A DNA stretch of 64,000 bases from Cercis canadensis (Eukaryota; Streptophyta; Magnoliopsida; Fabales; Fabaceae), in contig QAOA01008791.1 in NCBI GenBank assembly GCA_003255065.1, positions 155,146 to 219,145 on the forward strand, read 5' to 3'. This document shows, piece by piece, positions 34,858-47,191 of the stretch (the stretch's first letter is position 1; every line of letters begins with the position of its first letter). The notes beneath the pieces were generated by a model. That model was not told the origin of the DNA. It ran no database searches and saw nothing but the letters and a program-made list of their open reading frames with translations. The position numbers and the translations under genes are program-made.

Positions 34858-36297
34858 AATTGGCCTTTAACTGAAGAGAGAGAATATAATTGGACTTCTG
34901 ATGCAGCAGCAGAAAGGATTGAATCGTTTGGGAGCCTGAAGATTTTCTTTTGTCAAGGATTTTGAAGTTGAAGCCTTTGTGCTGTTGTATTTATAGTATG
35001 ATAGCATTACGAGAGGAAAGAAAGCCCATAACGGGTCAGAATAGGTGATTGCAAGTTGGGTATGGTAGCAGCCTAGCAGGACCCACTTCATGAAATTCAT
35101 CAAACACAGTCACATGGCTTTGTTCAGTTAACTCTCTCTCTCAACTCCACTTCACTTTATTTCCATTATCCTCCAGCTCACTACTGAGTCACTGACTACT
35201 TGACTAGTGTACAAGTCTCCCTTTTTTGCTTTGAACTTATAAGTCGTAGTCCAATAAATTGAAAACAGAGTGCCGTACACTGAAAACGAAAAGCCACGTT
35301 CATGTGATGGCTTAAAAGGTGTATATGGGCACTGGACCCGATCCTCGAAGGCAGAAAAACGCAAAGAAAATGAGTGCCACCGTTATGCTAAGCCAATAAA
35401 TAAATGCTATGAGTAAGCATACGGTCCGTACCATTTCTCCACATTAAGTGCAATCCAGGAAATGTGTATACAGCATGAAAAGTTAGTGTTATTTATGGAG
35501 ACTTTGTGAAGCTTGCAAGAGCACCAGAGATGCATCATTAAGATGCTAGTAAGAAGATTCAATTTTCAAGTGATTAAAATAATTCTCAATTTTCTCTTGA
35601 GCTTTTAAAATATATACATGGTGCAATGTATTTCAGAACAGGGAGGTAAATGCCATTCAAAATAATTGGAAACTGGAAGTGGATCATCATATTCTGACAC
35701 ACTGCAAAAAGCCTTCCAACAGCGCTGCAGATTGATCCTTATCAATGCAAGATCTAGTATTTTACATCTCTGCCATCTTATAATAATATTTGAATCAGTG
35801 TTTCTGGAGAAAAAAAAAAACCTTTGAATCAGGGCTCTAAGCAATTTGCATATCAGAATCAGATTTTCTAACTTCAGAAAAAGGACTTTAGTAGGCATAG
35901 CCATTAGATTTTCTCATTCACCATCACCATAGGTTATTTGAGTATAATATTATATCATTTTGCATTTGTTTAATCCTCTTTCAAATGCTCTATAAATTTA
36001 TGATCGATATTTTTTGTGTGTTGCATTTGTGATTCAAAATACTAAATCTATAAGAACATCGATTGCATCCCGCGTCCTGTGACTTAGGGCCCACCCCGCC
36101 GCACATTGGCGTGGGTTTAGATTAATGGTAATTGGCCAGATTTCAGATTTAGTTTATGAGAACTTCTTTCTTCTTCTTCTTCTTCTTATCAATTACAAAA
36201 CTTTGAATGTGAAGTAAACCATATTTCCTCACTCCCACTTATAATACAAATGAAGGTAAGAATAAAAATCAAATATCATCCCCTCTAAAACTGAAGT
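34858..36297. other. SAUR promoter and intergenic DNA
   Basis: Promoter of the preceding - strand SAUR up to about 35120, then AT-rich intergenic sequence with a (TTC)n run near 36165-36190. No gene recognised. Confidence 0.5.
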
Positions 36298-36624
36298 CTA
36301 ATAGCGATTCAAACGAGAAGTGAGATGAACAAAATCATCAACAGCACAGGGAATAACAAGATTGCCCATTGGGTGGTGAAAACCAAACTCTTCCTCAGCT
36401 CGACTCAACAAGTCTTGGAACAGAGGCTGCTTCAAGTACGATATTGGGACCACAAACCTTATTTTATTCTCCTCTTCACCCACATACACAGCAAAATGCC
36501 CTTTTGGCACATAAAAAAAGTTGCTACTTTTCTCTGAAAAATGACGTTTTGACTGAGAATGAGACCTTAGCCTAAGAATTTGCTTAGCATGGTGAACCAT
36601 CTCAGGAAGCAGACAAATACCCAT
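36298..36624 (-). CDS. SAUR auxin-responsive protein, 108 aa
   Basis: Single exon. The start is MGICLLPEMVHHAKQ, and the N-terminal arm is longer than in its neighbours. The SAUR domain covers about residues 39-104: [12 protein letters not shown], then [25 protein letters not shown] and HPMGNLVIPC. The usual GG of HPMGG is GN here, and two additional residues (EENKI) sit before the RFVVP strand. A TATATATA box lies at about 36708-36716 on the - strand. The CATGTGA word shared by the other SAUR promoters was not found nearby. It appears functional. Its upstream side faces the copia element that starts at 37149. Confidence 0.94.
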   Translation of the reverse strand: MGICLLPEMVHHAKQILRLRSHSQSKRHFSEKSSNFFYVPKGHFAVYVGEEENKIRFVVPISYLKQPLFQDLLSRAEEEFGFHHPMGNLVIPCAVDDFVHLTSRLNRY

Positions 36625-37148
36625 ATTCGATTTTGATCTCTATTTTTTGTTTCTCACTAACACGAAATCTCTTATGTTATGTGTCTGAACTGCAGTGTCC
36701 TTATTCCTTATATATAGGAATGAAGAAGCCAATAGGGTATTTTCTTTGTGCATGATAACTTTGAACATGTACTTTTGTCCTCTCATTACATTGTAGGATT
36801 TGCAGCAGTAGTGTCAGTCTGTCAATGACCCAACTTGGCAATGGAACCAAACTTGCCCACTGGTTTTCACATAAAATGCCCTGTTTCTCTGATGTTTTGA
36901 AACTGTGCATCTTCTTTGACGTCACTGACTTAGATAAATGTTTATCTTATCTAGATCCGAGAATTCATCAAACATTATTATGGTTTTTCCAATTTTATAA
37001 TTATACTCCATTTTTTATGGTCTCTTCTTCCAATAATAATCCAGAATTCAGTTTCTCTCTTCTCTAAAGTTAGCTAATTTTTACCATGCACATGTTCTTA
37101 TCCTTTTAAATATTATTTTAAAATGTAATCAGAAAAAAGGGTCATAAC
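36625..37148. other. SAUR promoter and flank of copia element
   Basis: Promoter side of the 36.3-kb SAUR gene, then AT-rich DNA up to the target-site copy ATAAC (37144-37148). Confidence 0.5.
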
Positions 37149-37348
37149 TAAAAATGCTGAATATAAGTGAGAAGAATTCTTTCGTGTATTTTATTGATGT
37201 ACTATGTGTGATATATATACAGTAAACCAATAACAGAATCCAATATATCAAAAACAGAAAAAGAGATAAGTCAACCTAATCTTAAGTCTACAACAATATT
37301 TTGAATATTGAAGCTATCTATAAGGTGGTTGCGCTATTTTCTCTAACA
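37149..37348 (-). repeat. 3' LTR of copia element
   Basis: 200 bp. On the - strand it begins TGTTAGAGAAAATAG and ends ATTTTTA. It is preceded by a G-rich polypurine tract (GCGGGGGCG at 37349-37357 on the - strand). Confidence 0.9.
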
Positions 37349-38199
37349 CGCCCCCGCAAGACTGGTGTGCCATCAAGGACACCAATCTTGGACCGAAGAT
37401 GATAGAACATAGAGGTGGACAACGGTTTGGTCAAGATATCTGCAAGTTGATCTTTGTTGGAGATGTGAAGGATGCGAAATTGATTAGAGAAGACCTTTTC
37501 CCGGACAAAGTGATAGTCAAGAGATATGTGCTTCATGCGAGAGTGAAAAACTGGATTAGCACATTGATAAGTGACACCTACATTGTCATAGTAAATGATA
37601 GGTGGATGAGTGGTGGCAATGCCAAGTTCCTTGAGGAGGTTAAGCATCCATGATAATTCAGTAGTGGTGGAGGCAACCACACAATATTCATATTCTGTGG
37701 AGGACCGAGCCATTGATCTTTGTTTCTTTGATGACCAAGAGACTGCATTCGGTCCCATGAAGACCAAGTAGCTAGAGGTAGAAGTTTTGTCATTGGGGTT
37801 CCTAGCCCAATCTACATCTGAATAGGCATGCAGCTGTATAGGTGTATGAGAGGACAAATGCAGGACAAAATTTATAGTATTCTTCAGGTACCTCATAATG
37901 CGTTTGAGAGCCTGAAGATGCGTGTAAGTAGGACGATGCATAAATTGGGAGCATTTGTTGATAGCATAGCCAATGTCTGGTCGTGTGAGAGAGAGGTACT
38001 GAAGTGCATCTACAACACTTCGATAGTCAGTGGCATTAACAAGGACAGTACCATCATCAAGTTTGAGAGAAACAAATGTGGACATGGGCGTTGCAGAGCC
38101 TTTGGCACCAGCCATGTCAGATTTTTCTAAGAGGTCCCTAATATATTTTTGCTGAGATAGAAACAAACCAGTGCCTATGGGAATGAATTCAACACCCAA
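37318..38199 (-). pseudogene. Copia RT end and RNase H segment
   Basis: The longest open piece of pol. It begins GVEFIPIGTGLFLSQQKYI, the segment after the RT active site. It runs through SLTRPDIGYAIN and the copia RNase H block (SSTEYEYCVVASTTTELSWM, HISLDYHFVREK) to DQLADILTKPLS near its C-terminus. It ends inside the 3' LTR. Upstream, separated by stops, the RT core motif VYVDD is readable near 38299-38313. Confidence 0.88.
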
Positions 38200-39900
38200 A
38201 AAATATGTTGGCTGGCCGAGGTCCTTAACGAAGAACTGCTGAGCAAGTTTTGTATAGAAAGTGGTTAAGAAAGCTGAGTTATTGCCAGTGAGAAGCAGAT
38301 CATCAACATAAACTAGAAAGTATGCTAAAATGCCATTTTTATTATAAATGAAAAGTGAGCCATCAAAGAAAGAATTTGTGAAGCCAAAAGAAAGGAGAAA
38401 GTTGGCAAGTTCAGTATATCAGGCCATGGGTGCCTGCTTTAAGTCATAGATGGCTTTGTGGAGTTTACAAACATAATGGGGATGAGCATTATGAACATGG
38501 CCCTGAGGTTGACACATATAGATGTCATCATGTAAGGTGCCTTGTAAAAATGCATTGTTGACGCTCATATGCTTCAATGGCCAGTGGTGGTGAAGACCAA
38601 TTGTGAGGACTGCCTTGACTATCTATGGCTTAACCACAGGGCTGAAGGTTTCTTTGTAGTCAAGCCCAGGGCGTTGAGAGAGAAACCCTTGGCTACAAGG
38701 CGAGCTTTGTAGTGATCAATAGCACCAGAAGGGAGACACTTGACCTGGTAGACCCATTTACACCCAACAAGATTAGCATAAGGTGGTTTAGGAACTAGAG
38801 ACCAAGTACCATTTTTTAGTAGGACATCAAGTTCTTAGGACATGGCTAAACGCCATTCTGGGTGTTTATTGGTGTGGGTGAAGCACGTGGGTTCAACACT
38901 TGGAGGTAGGAGATGTTTGGTGGCAGTGAGGGTGAATGGAATTTTAGGCTTAAAGATATTATTTTTGGAGCAAGTAATTATTTGATGGGTAGTGGTGGTG
39001 TTAGGGGGGGAGGGTTAGTAGGGGGTGGAGAAAGAGGAGAGGAATTATTTAAGGTAAGAGAGGGAGAAAGGTGTGGATCGTTGGAAGGGGAAGGGAGAGT
39101 GTCTTGGGATATAGTTGAATTGGAAGGTGGGGGAGGTAAGGGTGAAGGAAGTGGAGAGAGAGTAGCAGCAATAGAGTTGGAAGGTGACAAGGACTATGAA
39201 GGGGCAGGGGCAGAAGTTGAGTTTGAGGAGGAATGTGGCTGTGGTGAAACAAAAATAGGATAATATGAATAAGAGAGAGACTCAGGATTAGAATAGGACA
39301 CTGATGGTGGGGTAGGAGGTGTTTTGAAGGGATATGAGTCTTCAATGAATTTTATATGTCTAGAAATATAAAATTTGTGCTTGGTATGATCAAAGCAAAT
39401 ATACACATGCTTATCAGTAAAGTAGGCCAAAAAAGTGCATGAGGTGGAGCGTGCATGAAGCTTAGTAGGAAAGTAGGGCCGAACCTAGGGGTAACATAAG
39501 CACCCAAAGGCTTTGAATGAATTATAGTAAGGAATTTGATGAAAAAGTTGATGATATGGGGAAGACATATGAATAACAGGTGTAAGAAGGTGATTAATGA
39601 GAAATGTGGTTGTTTGGAAGGCAAATGACCAAAAAGAGGGAGGAAGGGAAACATTGGGGTGATTGAAAAAAGGAAATGCCTTGAGCAAGAAAATAGGATT
39701 TTAACTTAAGAAATTTACCAGCATTATCAGAAGAAAAAAACTTAATGGTAGTGTTAAAGTAGGATTCAACTAATCGTTTAAAGTGAACAAAAATAGTATA
39801 GACATCAGATTTATTTTTGAAAGGATAAAACCAAGTGTATCGAGTAAAATGGTCAATAAACACCACATAAAACTTATATTGATCAATAGAAATTTGAGGT
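38200..39900 (-). pseudogene. Copia RT and integrase remnants with stops
   Basis: The - strand reads DDIYMCQPQGHVH and VCKLHKAIYDLKQAP (RT) near 38440-38520, with a TGA inside the RT at about 38420. Integrase core pieces (DHFTRYTWFYPFKNKSDVY, FFSSDNAGKFL) lie at 39594-39866. Pro/Ser-rich linker sequence fills 38900-39350. The frame changes several times, so no single protein spans the region. Confidence 0.85.
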
Positions 39901-39901
39901 G

Positions 39902-40823
39902 CTAGACCCCATACATCAGTACAAAGAAGTTCTGAAGGTCTAGTAGCCCTAATGCTAGAAGATGAAATGGCAGCTTGTGGCTTTTGTTATAGGAACAAGA
40001 GGTGCAATCAGGAAGCTGGGATGGTAAGGAGAACTTGTGCTTAACAACGAGATGATGAAGGACTCGAGAGTAGGGATGACCAAGATGATGATGCCAAAGA
40101 GAATCGAAGGAATGACATTGAAGAGAGAGAGCACAAGGAATGAAAGAAGCCCGAGAAACAGTAGTAGGAAAAGGATACGTGAAATCCTTACTCGGGCCTT
40201 GCAGAAGACACCCCGTGTGGAGATCCTTTACAACAAATGAAGAAGGTAAGAACTCAATGGATACATTATTAGACTTGTAAAATTGTGAAACAGATATGAG
40301 ATTTTGTTTGATGGAAGGGACACAATGCACATTATGAAGGTGGAAAGTATTGGGGGAAGAGGTAAGAGTGGTAGAACTTAGGTGGGAGATAAAAAAAACT
40401 TGCACCATTACCAACTATCATGTGATCATTTCCATTATATTCAAGAGGATCATGAAGGTTTGCAGGAGTACTGGTAACATGGTGAGAAGCACCAGTGTCA
40501 AGCAGCCAGGTGTTAGGATTCAGGGTGGGTTGAGGTGTGGTGAAGTGAGCATGGGATGATTTTTTTGGTTTAAGGTGTGGAAAGAATTTGTAGCACCGAG
40601 GGGCACTATGTCCAGTTTTGTTGCACAGTTGACATACAGGAGGGGAGGGAAAATTTGGGGTTGATGGGGTAGGAAGAAGAGGTTTATTGTTGTTGTAGGT
40701 GGGACGTCTTTTGAAGGAAGGTGGGGCTGATCTGTGAGCCACGTTGGCAGTGAGGGGAATGGCAGAAGTGCTTGTATCTTCTTTGGTGCTGTAGGTTTCA
40801 AAATCAACTAATTTGTCTCTCAA
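39902..40823 (-). pseudogene. Copia protease / GAG-pre-integrase segment
   Basis: Two overlapping frames. The upstream one (40823-40332) carries a CCHC zinc knuckle (CQLCNKTGHSAPRC) and the aspartic protease motif WLLDTGASHHVTS. The downstream one (40414-39902) carries the GAG-pre-integrase motif LWHHHLGHP. A frame change joins the two. Confidence 0.87.
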
Positions 40824-41459
40824 TTATAGAAAGGAAATGAGAGTGTCTCTAGCACGGAGGGGACTAGACATTTCTTTGAAGTCTGAACCAAGTCCATTAA
40901 GTGCATAAATAACAAGGTCAAGGTCGTCAACTGGGGATGAAATGAGTGCAATCTCATTTGCAGGATTTTTTAACAATTGAAGGTATACACTAACAGGTTG
41001 GGTTCCCTTTGTAGCAGTGGAAAGTTTTTGCTTAAAAGACATGAGCCGAGAGCAGGATTGATTAGCAAAGAGGGTTTCGAGGTGGTCCCATGCTTCTTTG
41101 GAGGTGGAGGGATTACCAAGAAGATGTAAGACATCTGGTTCAAGAGAGGAAATAATGACATGAAGAATGAATTTATCTTGATAAGTCCAAAGAGCAAACT
41201 CGGGGTTAGGAATAGTAATGCCATCAGTGGTCATGGTGCTAGGTGGGCATGGCTTGGAGCCATTAAGGTAAGGGATGAGATTGTGACCATAGAAGAGAGC
41301 ATCAACTAGCGTACGCCATGAAGAATAATTTTGGTTATTAAGTTTGATGGGAATATGAGCATCAGTTAAGGAAACAAGGGTAAGAGCAGGGTGATGAGTT
41401 GTGGTGGTCATGAGAGGTTGAGATTGAGAGGTGGAAGAAGAATCAGAGACGTTGGCCAT
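40824..41459 (-). pseudogene. Copia gag N-terminal segment
   Basis: Starts MANVSDSSSTSQSQ and has the plant copia gag pattern (KLNNQNYSSWRTLVDAL, then TSKEAWDHLETLFANQS, then LMSFKQKL). The open frame ends just before the zinc-knuckle frame, probably through a mutation. It lies about 40 bp downstream of the 5' LTR. Confidence 0.88.
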
Positions 41460-41488
41460 GGGAAAAAAAATTTGTTGTTAAGCTAACA

Positions 41489-41500
41489 GCTCCGATACCA
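41489..41500 (-). other. Copia primer-binding site
   Basis: TGGTATCGGAGC on the - strand, directly next to the 5' LTR. It matches the usual plant copia site for initiator methionine tRNA (TGGTATCAGAGC) with one change. Confidence 0.85.
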
Positions 41501-41702
41501 TAAAGATGCTGAATATAAGTGAGAAGAATTCTTTCGCGTATTTTATTGATGTACTAATGTGTGATATATATACAGTAAACTAGTAACATAATGCAATATA
41601 TTAGAAACAAAAAAAAGAGATAAGTCAACCTAATCTTAAGTCTACAACAGTATTTTGAATATTGAAACTATCTATAAGGTAGTTGCACTATTTTCTCTAA
41701 CA
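41501..41702 (-). repeat. 5' LTR of copia element
   Basis: 202-bp partner of 37149-37348. It starts TGTTAGAG on the - strand and ends CATCTTTA next to the primer-binding site. Confidence 0.9.
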
Positions 41703-43952
41703 ATAACCAACATTGTCAAACCTGCAGCCCTTTATACAGGAATCGACACTGTTCGGTGAGATATCACTTCCCAGAGTTACCATTAGATAGGAGAATGCCA
41801 TATACACAAACACAACTTTATGATACTTATTACTAGTTCCAAGCTTGTGTCATGCAAATTATCATTAGTTAAATAGAGAAATCAAACCTATAAAAAAAGA
41901 AAAGAGAAACAGAAAAAAGTAGCAGAAAAAAGAGAGCGAGTACACACACAAAATTGTGGAACTAGTAGCATCATTTGATTGGCGTTGCCAAATTTGTGTT
42001 TAATGAGGCCAAATTCTCTAGTTAATTATTTTATACAGTCTCTGCCACTACTTTTTGGACTGAACCTGATCTCTGTTTTTTAAATCTTATCCGGAACCCA
42101 TTTCAACAGACTTGCAAGTTGCATGGCAACCAAATTGTTTATGGTGAACTTAAAGATTACTTGATTGTAAAAGTAAAGGAAGGCAGAGCATAACAGAAAA
42201 ATGTGAATGTAGTACATTCTTGTAGTGAAGTGAATAACAACCCTAGTAGGAGACATATCATAAAAGAGGTGTCCTGAATTATTGGGAAAATTTTCCATTT
42301 TCGTGTTCTTTTGTTCCTTCAAACTTGGACAAAAATATATAGCATAAAGGTTATTGTATATTCACCAGCTGTGGTGATGGTGCCGATATCCAATTATCCA
42401 GCATATGACAGATAATTGGAAGTGATTTTTTTTCTTTCAAAGAAGATAACTGGACATGATTTAATAAATGAAAATAAAGCATGCATGGTATTATAGAGGC
42501 GTCTACAAAAACTGTGAAAGCTGTGGGTATCCCTCCCGGCTCTTTGACTGAAATATAGCATTTCAGAAATAATTTTACACATTTATTACACTTTTTAACT
42601 TATTTATCTTAATATTACATTTAAAAAAAAATTAAAAACAAAAAAAAGCATAATGAACATGTGGGGACCACCAGACATGCCAGTGGTCATGTGGCATGTC
42701 CACGTCGAACACGCCAATAGCCCCACGACATATCCTTTCTTCAGCTGCATATAAAAATAAAAAAAAAAAATTAAAGGAAAAGGTGATAAGAAGGGACACA
42801 CCAACGGGTGTGGGACATACCACGTGGCCCTTTGTGGTCTCTACATGTCCAAAACTTTTTTTTTAATTTTTAATTTTTTTAAAACAGTAATATTTAAGTA
42901 ATTAAGTTAAAAAATGTAATAGATATATAATTTTGTTGCTAAAATATAATATTCAGGTCATTGAGCCTATCCCTCCTCCAAGTCCACCATCACACAAGAC
43001 CTGCTCTAAGAATAGTAATAGTAAAATACAGTAAGGAACACGAGCTTGTAATTTTGCTGAGTATGACCAAGCTACACACACGACCATGTGTTATATCTTA
43101 AGCCGATGAGACAACAAGTAACTAACGGGTGCCAAACCCCTCCCAGCTAGGGCAAAAACTTTCTAAGGTCGGAAAAATGACTGAAAGAAAATTAAGGAGA
43201 AAAGAGAGATAAAAGAAACACAGAGAAATTTTACGTGGTTCGAAAAAAATTCTCTTACATTGGTGGCAGCACTGGATTTTCACTGTGTGATGAGAGTTAC
43301 ACATTACAAGAGATAGCTAGCAACCCTTAAATACTACAAAACTAAGACAACATTATTAATAGATGAAAGTATATAAACACCCCCAACTAAAGGATAATAT
43401 TAAAATGTCAACAATTAGGCTCCACCACTAACAAACCCAATTCATTGGGTGGCTCAATTCTTGGTGATTCAGCCAAGGAGCAAAAGTTGTTTAATTTGCA
43501 TCATTGGTGCCTTGAAAAGAGAACTAGGAGTCAGGTTGCATTTTATTATTGAGTTAGATGGTGTTCTCATCTCATATATACAGTAAAAACACTCATTTGA
43601 ATATATAAGAGATTGAGATGTTGTTTCATCCTTTACATTTTGTTCGCTTGGGATGCTAATTTGTGAATAATTTTACATTGCTTACTGTGTAAATTGATGA
43701 CATAATGTTCATTTTTAGATGAATACTTTACTCTTTAATGATTTGAGTGCTGCAATTCAAGTAAACCAATGTGCTTGAATTGAATGGTAGAAAAATTATA
43801 TACAATTTAGAGACATCACTTGGGATGCTATTTCTCTTACAAAATGAATTCAAGAGAGTGGCTTTGTTGCACCAATCTTTGCCAAAATCCACTAGGAAAT
43901 TATATGAAAATGGGCACTGGCTCATTTTGATGATCATGAAACCAATCACCAT
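41703..43952. other. Intergenic, includes decayed MITE-like sequence
   Basis: No gene recognised. 42578-42962 resembles the 458-891 foldback family (terminal 'tattacact' and 'aatatt' words around a 'cacgtggcc' and 'gacatgcc' core) but is too diverged to set edges. 43200-43330 contains 'ttttacgtggttcg', a word common in plant LTR sequences, so a decayed LTR fragment is possible. Confidence 0.4.
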
Positions 43953-44264
43953 TTATGAACAATTAAGCGATGAAGTTAGAGTAATAAAGTAATCTTCAGT
44001 GCATGGAATTGTGAGACCTCCCATAGGATGATTGAATCCGAATTCTTCTTCAGCCCAATCCAGCAGATCTCGGAATAAAGGGTGATTCAAGTAAGATATT
44101 GGAATCACAAACCTTTTATGGTTTTCTCCCACGTAAACTGCAAAGTGACCTTTTGGAACATCACTAGAGGCTGAAGCTGAAGCCATTCTGATTCTTGCTG
44201 AAAGAGTTCTCTGCAGTTTTTGTTTGGCGTGAGCTATCCCCATGAATCTGTTACTGGTCTTCAT
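43953..44264 (-). CDS. SAUR auxin-responsive protein, 103 aa
   Basis: Single exon. The N-terminus [18 protein letters not shown] has an additional seven residues before the MGI motif that usually starts these proteins, so initiation at the second Met (residue 8) is possible. The SAUR domain occupies about residues 36-100: [37 protein letters not shown] and [19 protein letters not shown] box lies at 44354-44361 and CATGTGA at 44450-44456, both read on the - strand. It is the last - strand SAUR; all copies from 47 kb onward are on the + strand. Confidence 0.94.
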   Translation of the reverse strand: MKTSNRFMGIAHAKQKLQRTLSARIRMASASASSDVPKGHFAVYVGENHKRFVIPISYLNHPLFRDLLDWAEEEFGFNHPMGGLTIPCTEDYFITLTSSLNCS

Positions 44265-46085
44265 AGTGGACAGAACTAAAAGGAAAGGTAGAAAAGTTTC
44301 AGTGGTAGAGAGGAAGGAAGACTTGGGTTAAAATGCCATCTTTAAAAACTACGTATATATAGGAAGTCAAGCCTTACACTATTTCTAAAACTGCTAGACC
44401 AATATGAAGAATGTTCAGAAACATAACAGGTGTAGGACTTGGGGAAGGCTCACATGATTTTGCTCAATCTGTTCCAAAACATGATGGCCCACTATCTTTG
44501 GAGCAAAGAGAAAGTGTGGGGCTGCTTCAAAGATATACTACGTATTGGTTGTTGCTTTCAACTAATAGTCCACTCACCTTTTTTATGCTAGGCATGTTCT
44601 TCACATAAAATGCCAATGCCTATTCAAAAGATGTTGAATTGGTCTGTGCTTATTCAGAGGAGCTTTGAATTTAGACTGGAGTTGTTTAGTGGTCTTTTCT
44701 TGTGATAACTATATTGATAATAGGCGCTCAATTATTTGGAACAAGGATTTTGGTTAGAGATTCTCTGTTTTAGACCTGCCACATTCTTTCTGCTTATTAG
44801 TGGCTTAGACTTACTATGATCACTGGAATGGTCATGCTAGGTCCATGAATTTCAACAATTAAGTCACTCCCAAAAGAAAAAGTTAACAAATCTTCGTTTA
44901 CTTTAACATGGACCTCAATTGGTGCTTCAAGCTTACTTTAACATGGACCTCAATTGGTGCTTCAAGCTCAGAAGGACATTCATCAATGCAGTAAAGAAAA
45001 TAAAGAAATCATTGGCAATAACAATTGACTTTCTCCTAACCAATTGTGTGCTATGCTCTAAACAGAATAATCTTTGACTGCAGAGCATATTAGGAATGGA
45101 AAAAATGATTATGTTTCTAAGTGGATTGGAAATGATGGATACAATAGTGAGGACCTAGGGCTAGGAGGAATGATGCTAGGAAGTCATGCTTCTGCTTTTG
45201 ATCTTCAAAGTTATAAAAGATTGAGTCTGGGAAGTAAAGAATTATCAATCTGTTTTAACTTAAACAATATGCTGTAATATTATGTCCCAAGATATTCTGG
45301 GATATCAACTACATTTTCTTTTATCATCAATATAATAGCACTTTTGGCTGCTTTAAGTGGGATAAAGAAACATGCTGTAGGCCATGCTTCATGTGAACTT
45401 CACAGGGGTTTGCCTTTGCCATGCAAGTTGTGTACTCAATAGCAGGAGAAAAGCTTTGGATCAAATCAAATCATAGATATAGATTTCTCTCTACGTCAAC
45501 AAATTTACAGTTAACACCTTTAACCTTCACGCTTGTGCAATAATTATCATTAGCCATGCTGTTATTGAAAATAGAGGCACATAATTGATAATCCTATGTA
45601 TCTTTTAATTCCTGAAAGCCATTATGAAGGTGCTCTCATATATGCAAAAGTAGTTTTTCCATCATCAATTTGTTTGGCTTAAGGTTATTTTCTACGAAAT
45701 GGAAATATATGAGATTTTGAGGAGAAGCATTTCTGACTTTGGCATGTAAATGAACGAAGTTATTCACATAAAAACAAGTTTTACTGAGGTCCATAACTTG
45801 TCCTGAGTTCTAACTCTCAATCACGCAAATTCCCACGTTTGATTTAAATGTCACTTTAGATCTTCAATTAGCCATCTTGTTCTTGTGACACCCACTAACA
45901 TATTTCATTTAACTCCACAAAATTAGGCTGATCTTATTTTGAAATATCTTCAACAGTTATATATCATTGCATCTGGTGTCTTATTAACAATAAGAAGCAA
46001 AAGTAATTAATGTTTGAAGCATGTCTACATATAGGAGGCTTAGACGGGTTCTGTTTTGTATATGTTGTCAAGGATTAGGGCAATG
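44265..46085. other. Intergenic between divergent SAUR groups
   Basis: Promoter of the - strand SAUR up to about 44460. From about 45340 the sequence is a diverged tandem copy of 48050-48570, sharing 'agatcttcaattagcc' and 'aagaagcaaaag' in the same order. An open frame at 45074-45277 has no recognisable domain. Confidence 0.5.
44898..44967 (+). repeat. Perfect 35-bp tandem duplication
   Basis: The unit starting 'ttactttaacatggacctca' occurs twice head to tail with no differences seen (44898-44932 and 44933-44967). Very recent slippage or a local duplication. Confidence 0.92.
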
Positions 46086-46381
46086 GGTTTCTGATTGAAG
46101 GGACAGTTTGGTCTGTTAAACACAATTCTTCATACCAGTTTTTGACAGCAGATGTTTTTCCCTAGTGTCCATCATGTGCCTCTTCTTTTTTTTTGGTAGA
46201 AAAGGAAATCATAGATTGCTGAAAAAAACCATAGTACAGAAACAAAACAAAACCAACAAAACAAGCTACACAACAGAAGCAACACCCCTCATAGGATATC
46301 TAATACTCCTAGGAAGATAAATTCCTCTTTTGATCATGTGCCTCTTCACTACTCATTTCACATAACACACTTGAATCTTCA
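46086..46381. repeat. Overlap copy 1 with insertion, ends at single N
   Basis: Matches 46383-46516 with about one substitution but carries 162 additional bases (a 148-bp insert plus one copy of a 14-bp target duplication). Both copies end '...gaatcttca', one at the N and the other continuing into new sequence. Confidence 0.88.
46186..46333 (-). mobile_element. Short retroelement insertion with 14-bp target duplication
   Basis: A 148-bp insert that begins with a T-run followed by 'ggtagaaaaggaaatcatag'. It is flanked by TCATGTGCCTCTTC at 46172-46185 and 46334-46347. On the - strand it ends in an A-tail, as a SINE or truncated LINE would. The allele-like copy after the N lacks it and has a single TCATGTGCCTCTTC, which is the empty site. 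Confidence 0.85.
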
Positions 46382-46382
46382 N

Positions 46383-46516
46383 GGTTTCTGATTGAAGGGA
46401 CAGTTTGGTCGGTTAAACACAATTCTTCATACCAGTTTTTGACAGCAGATGTTTTTCCCTAGTGTCCATCATGTGCCTCTTCACTACTCATTTCACATAA
46501 CACACTTGAATCTTCA
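46383..46516. repeat. Overlap copy 2 (empty allele), starts at single N
   Basis: 134-bp partner of 46086-46381 without the 148-bp insertion. Confidence 0.88.
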
Positions 46517-46965
46517 TCTATTTATGCATGGACAATTTTCAGGAATGGATCTTTGCATCATAAAATAAGAAATCTCTCATTGTTTCTCTTTTTGGTGTTT
46601 CGCAAGTGCAAAGTTTATGGATTCAGTGCAACTTCAAAGGCATTAAATAGTCCATGGCAACTTTGCAGCTTATGTTAGTGAGAAGTGAAAGGTATCCTTT
46701 GTAGACACCAGTCTTGCATTTGAACCATCCTTTTATACCGGGAATATTCTGGATCAAGAAGATGGTTCTACATAGTTCATTGCAGCAAAGACACCTGAAC
46801 TGGAGGTAACATAAATGATGTGTCTTAGTCTTACAACAGAAATTGTTAGCTATTAAAATAATTAGACAAATATTGGATTTTAGTTTCAACTTTCAAGAGG
46901 GTGTCATATTGGCTGTCCTTCAAGAAACTGGGGAATGCAATCTCATACACTTTCTAAGACAGTAC

Positions 46966-47070
46966 CATGTGATCATTTACGCCCATGTCCCTCTCTAGAC
47001 CCATTGGGTAGTCCTTCATTAATCATTTCGGTACCAAATGGTTTGCCAATGCACTCTTTATCTATATATA
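46966..47070 (+). promoter_or_regulatory. SAUR promoter module of the split SAUR gene
   Basis: CATGTGA at 46966-46972, TGTCCC (auxin-element variant) at 46986-46991 and TATATATA at 47063-47070. The original ATG at 47192 follows 129 bp after the TATA box. Confidence 0.7.
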
Positions 47071-47191
47071 TGCACTTGCTGGCATTCACAAGCAAGACAA
47101 GTGCTTTGCATTTTTTAAGCCAAACACCTGCTTCTTATCCGAGTCCTTTCAAACCATTCTCTTGTTCTTCACCTAATAGAAATTCAAACCA

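Larger units (their letters stand above)
37149..41702 (-). mobile_element. Decayed Ty1/copia LTR retrotransposon
   Basis: A full-length element on the - strand, bounded by about 200-bp LTRs and the 5-bp duplication ATAAC (37144-37148 and 41703-41707). Order on the - strand: 5' LTR, primer-binding site, gag, zinc knuckle, protease, GAG-pre-integrase, integrase, reverse transcriptase, RNase H, polypurine tract, 3' LTR. This protease-integrase-RT order defines copia. Multiple stops and frame changes interrupt pol, so it is not autonomous. The two LTRs differ at about a dozen positions plus two small gaps by eye, so the insertion is old. It sits between two SAUR genes without breaking either. Confidence 0.95.

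Noticed and set aside
38913..39430. Gly/Glu-rich open frame on the + strand and Pro/Ser-rich frames opposite
   Set aside because: This is the antisense of the low-complexity linker inside the copia pol region, not a separate gene.
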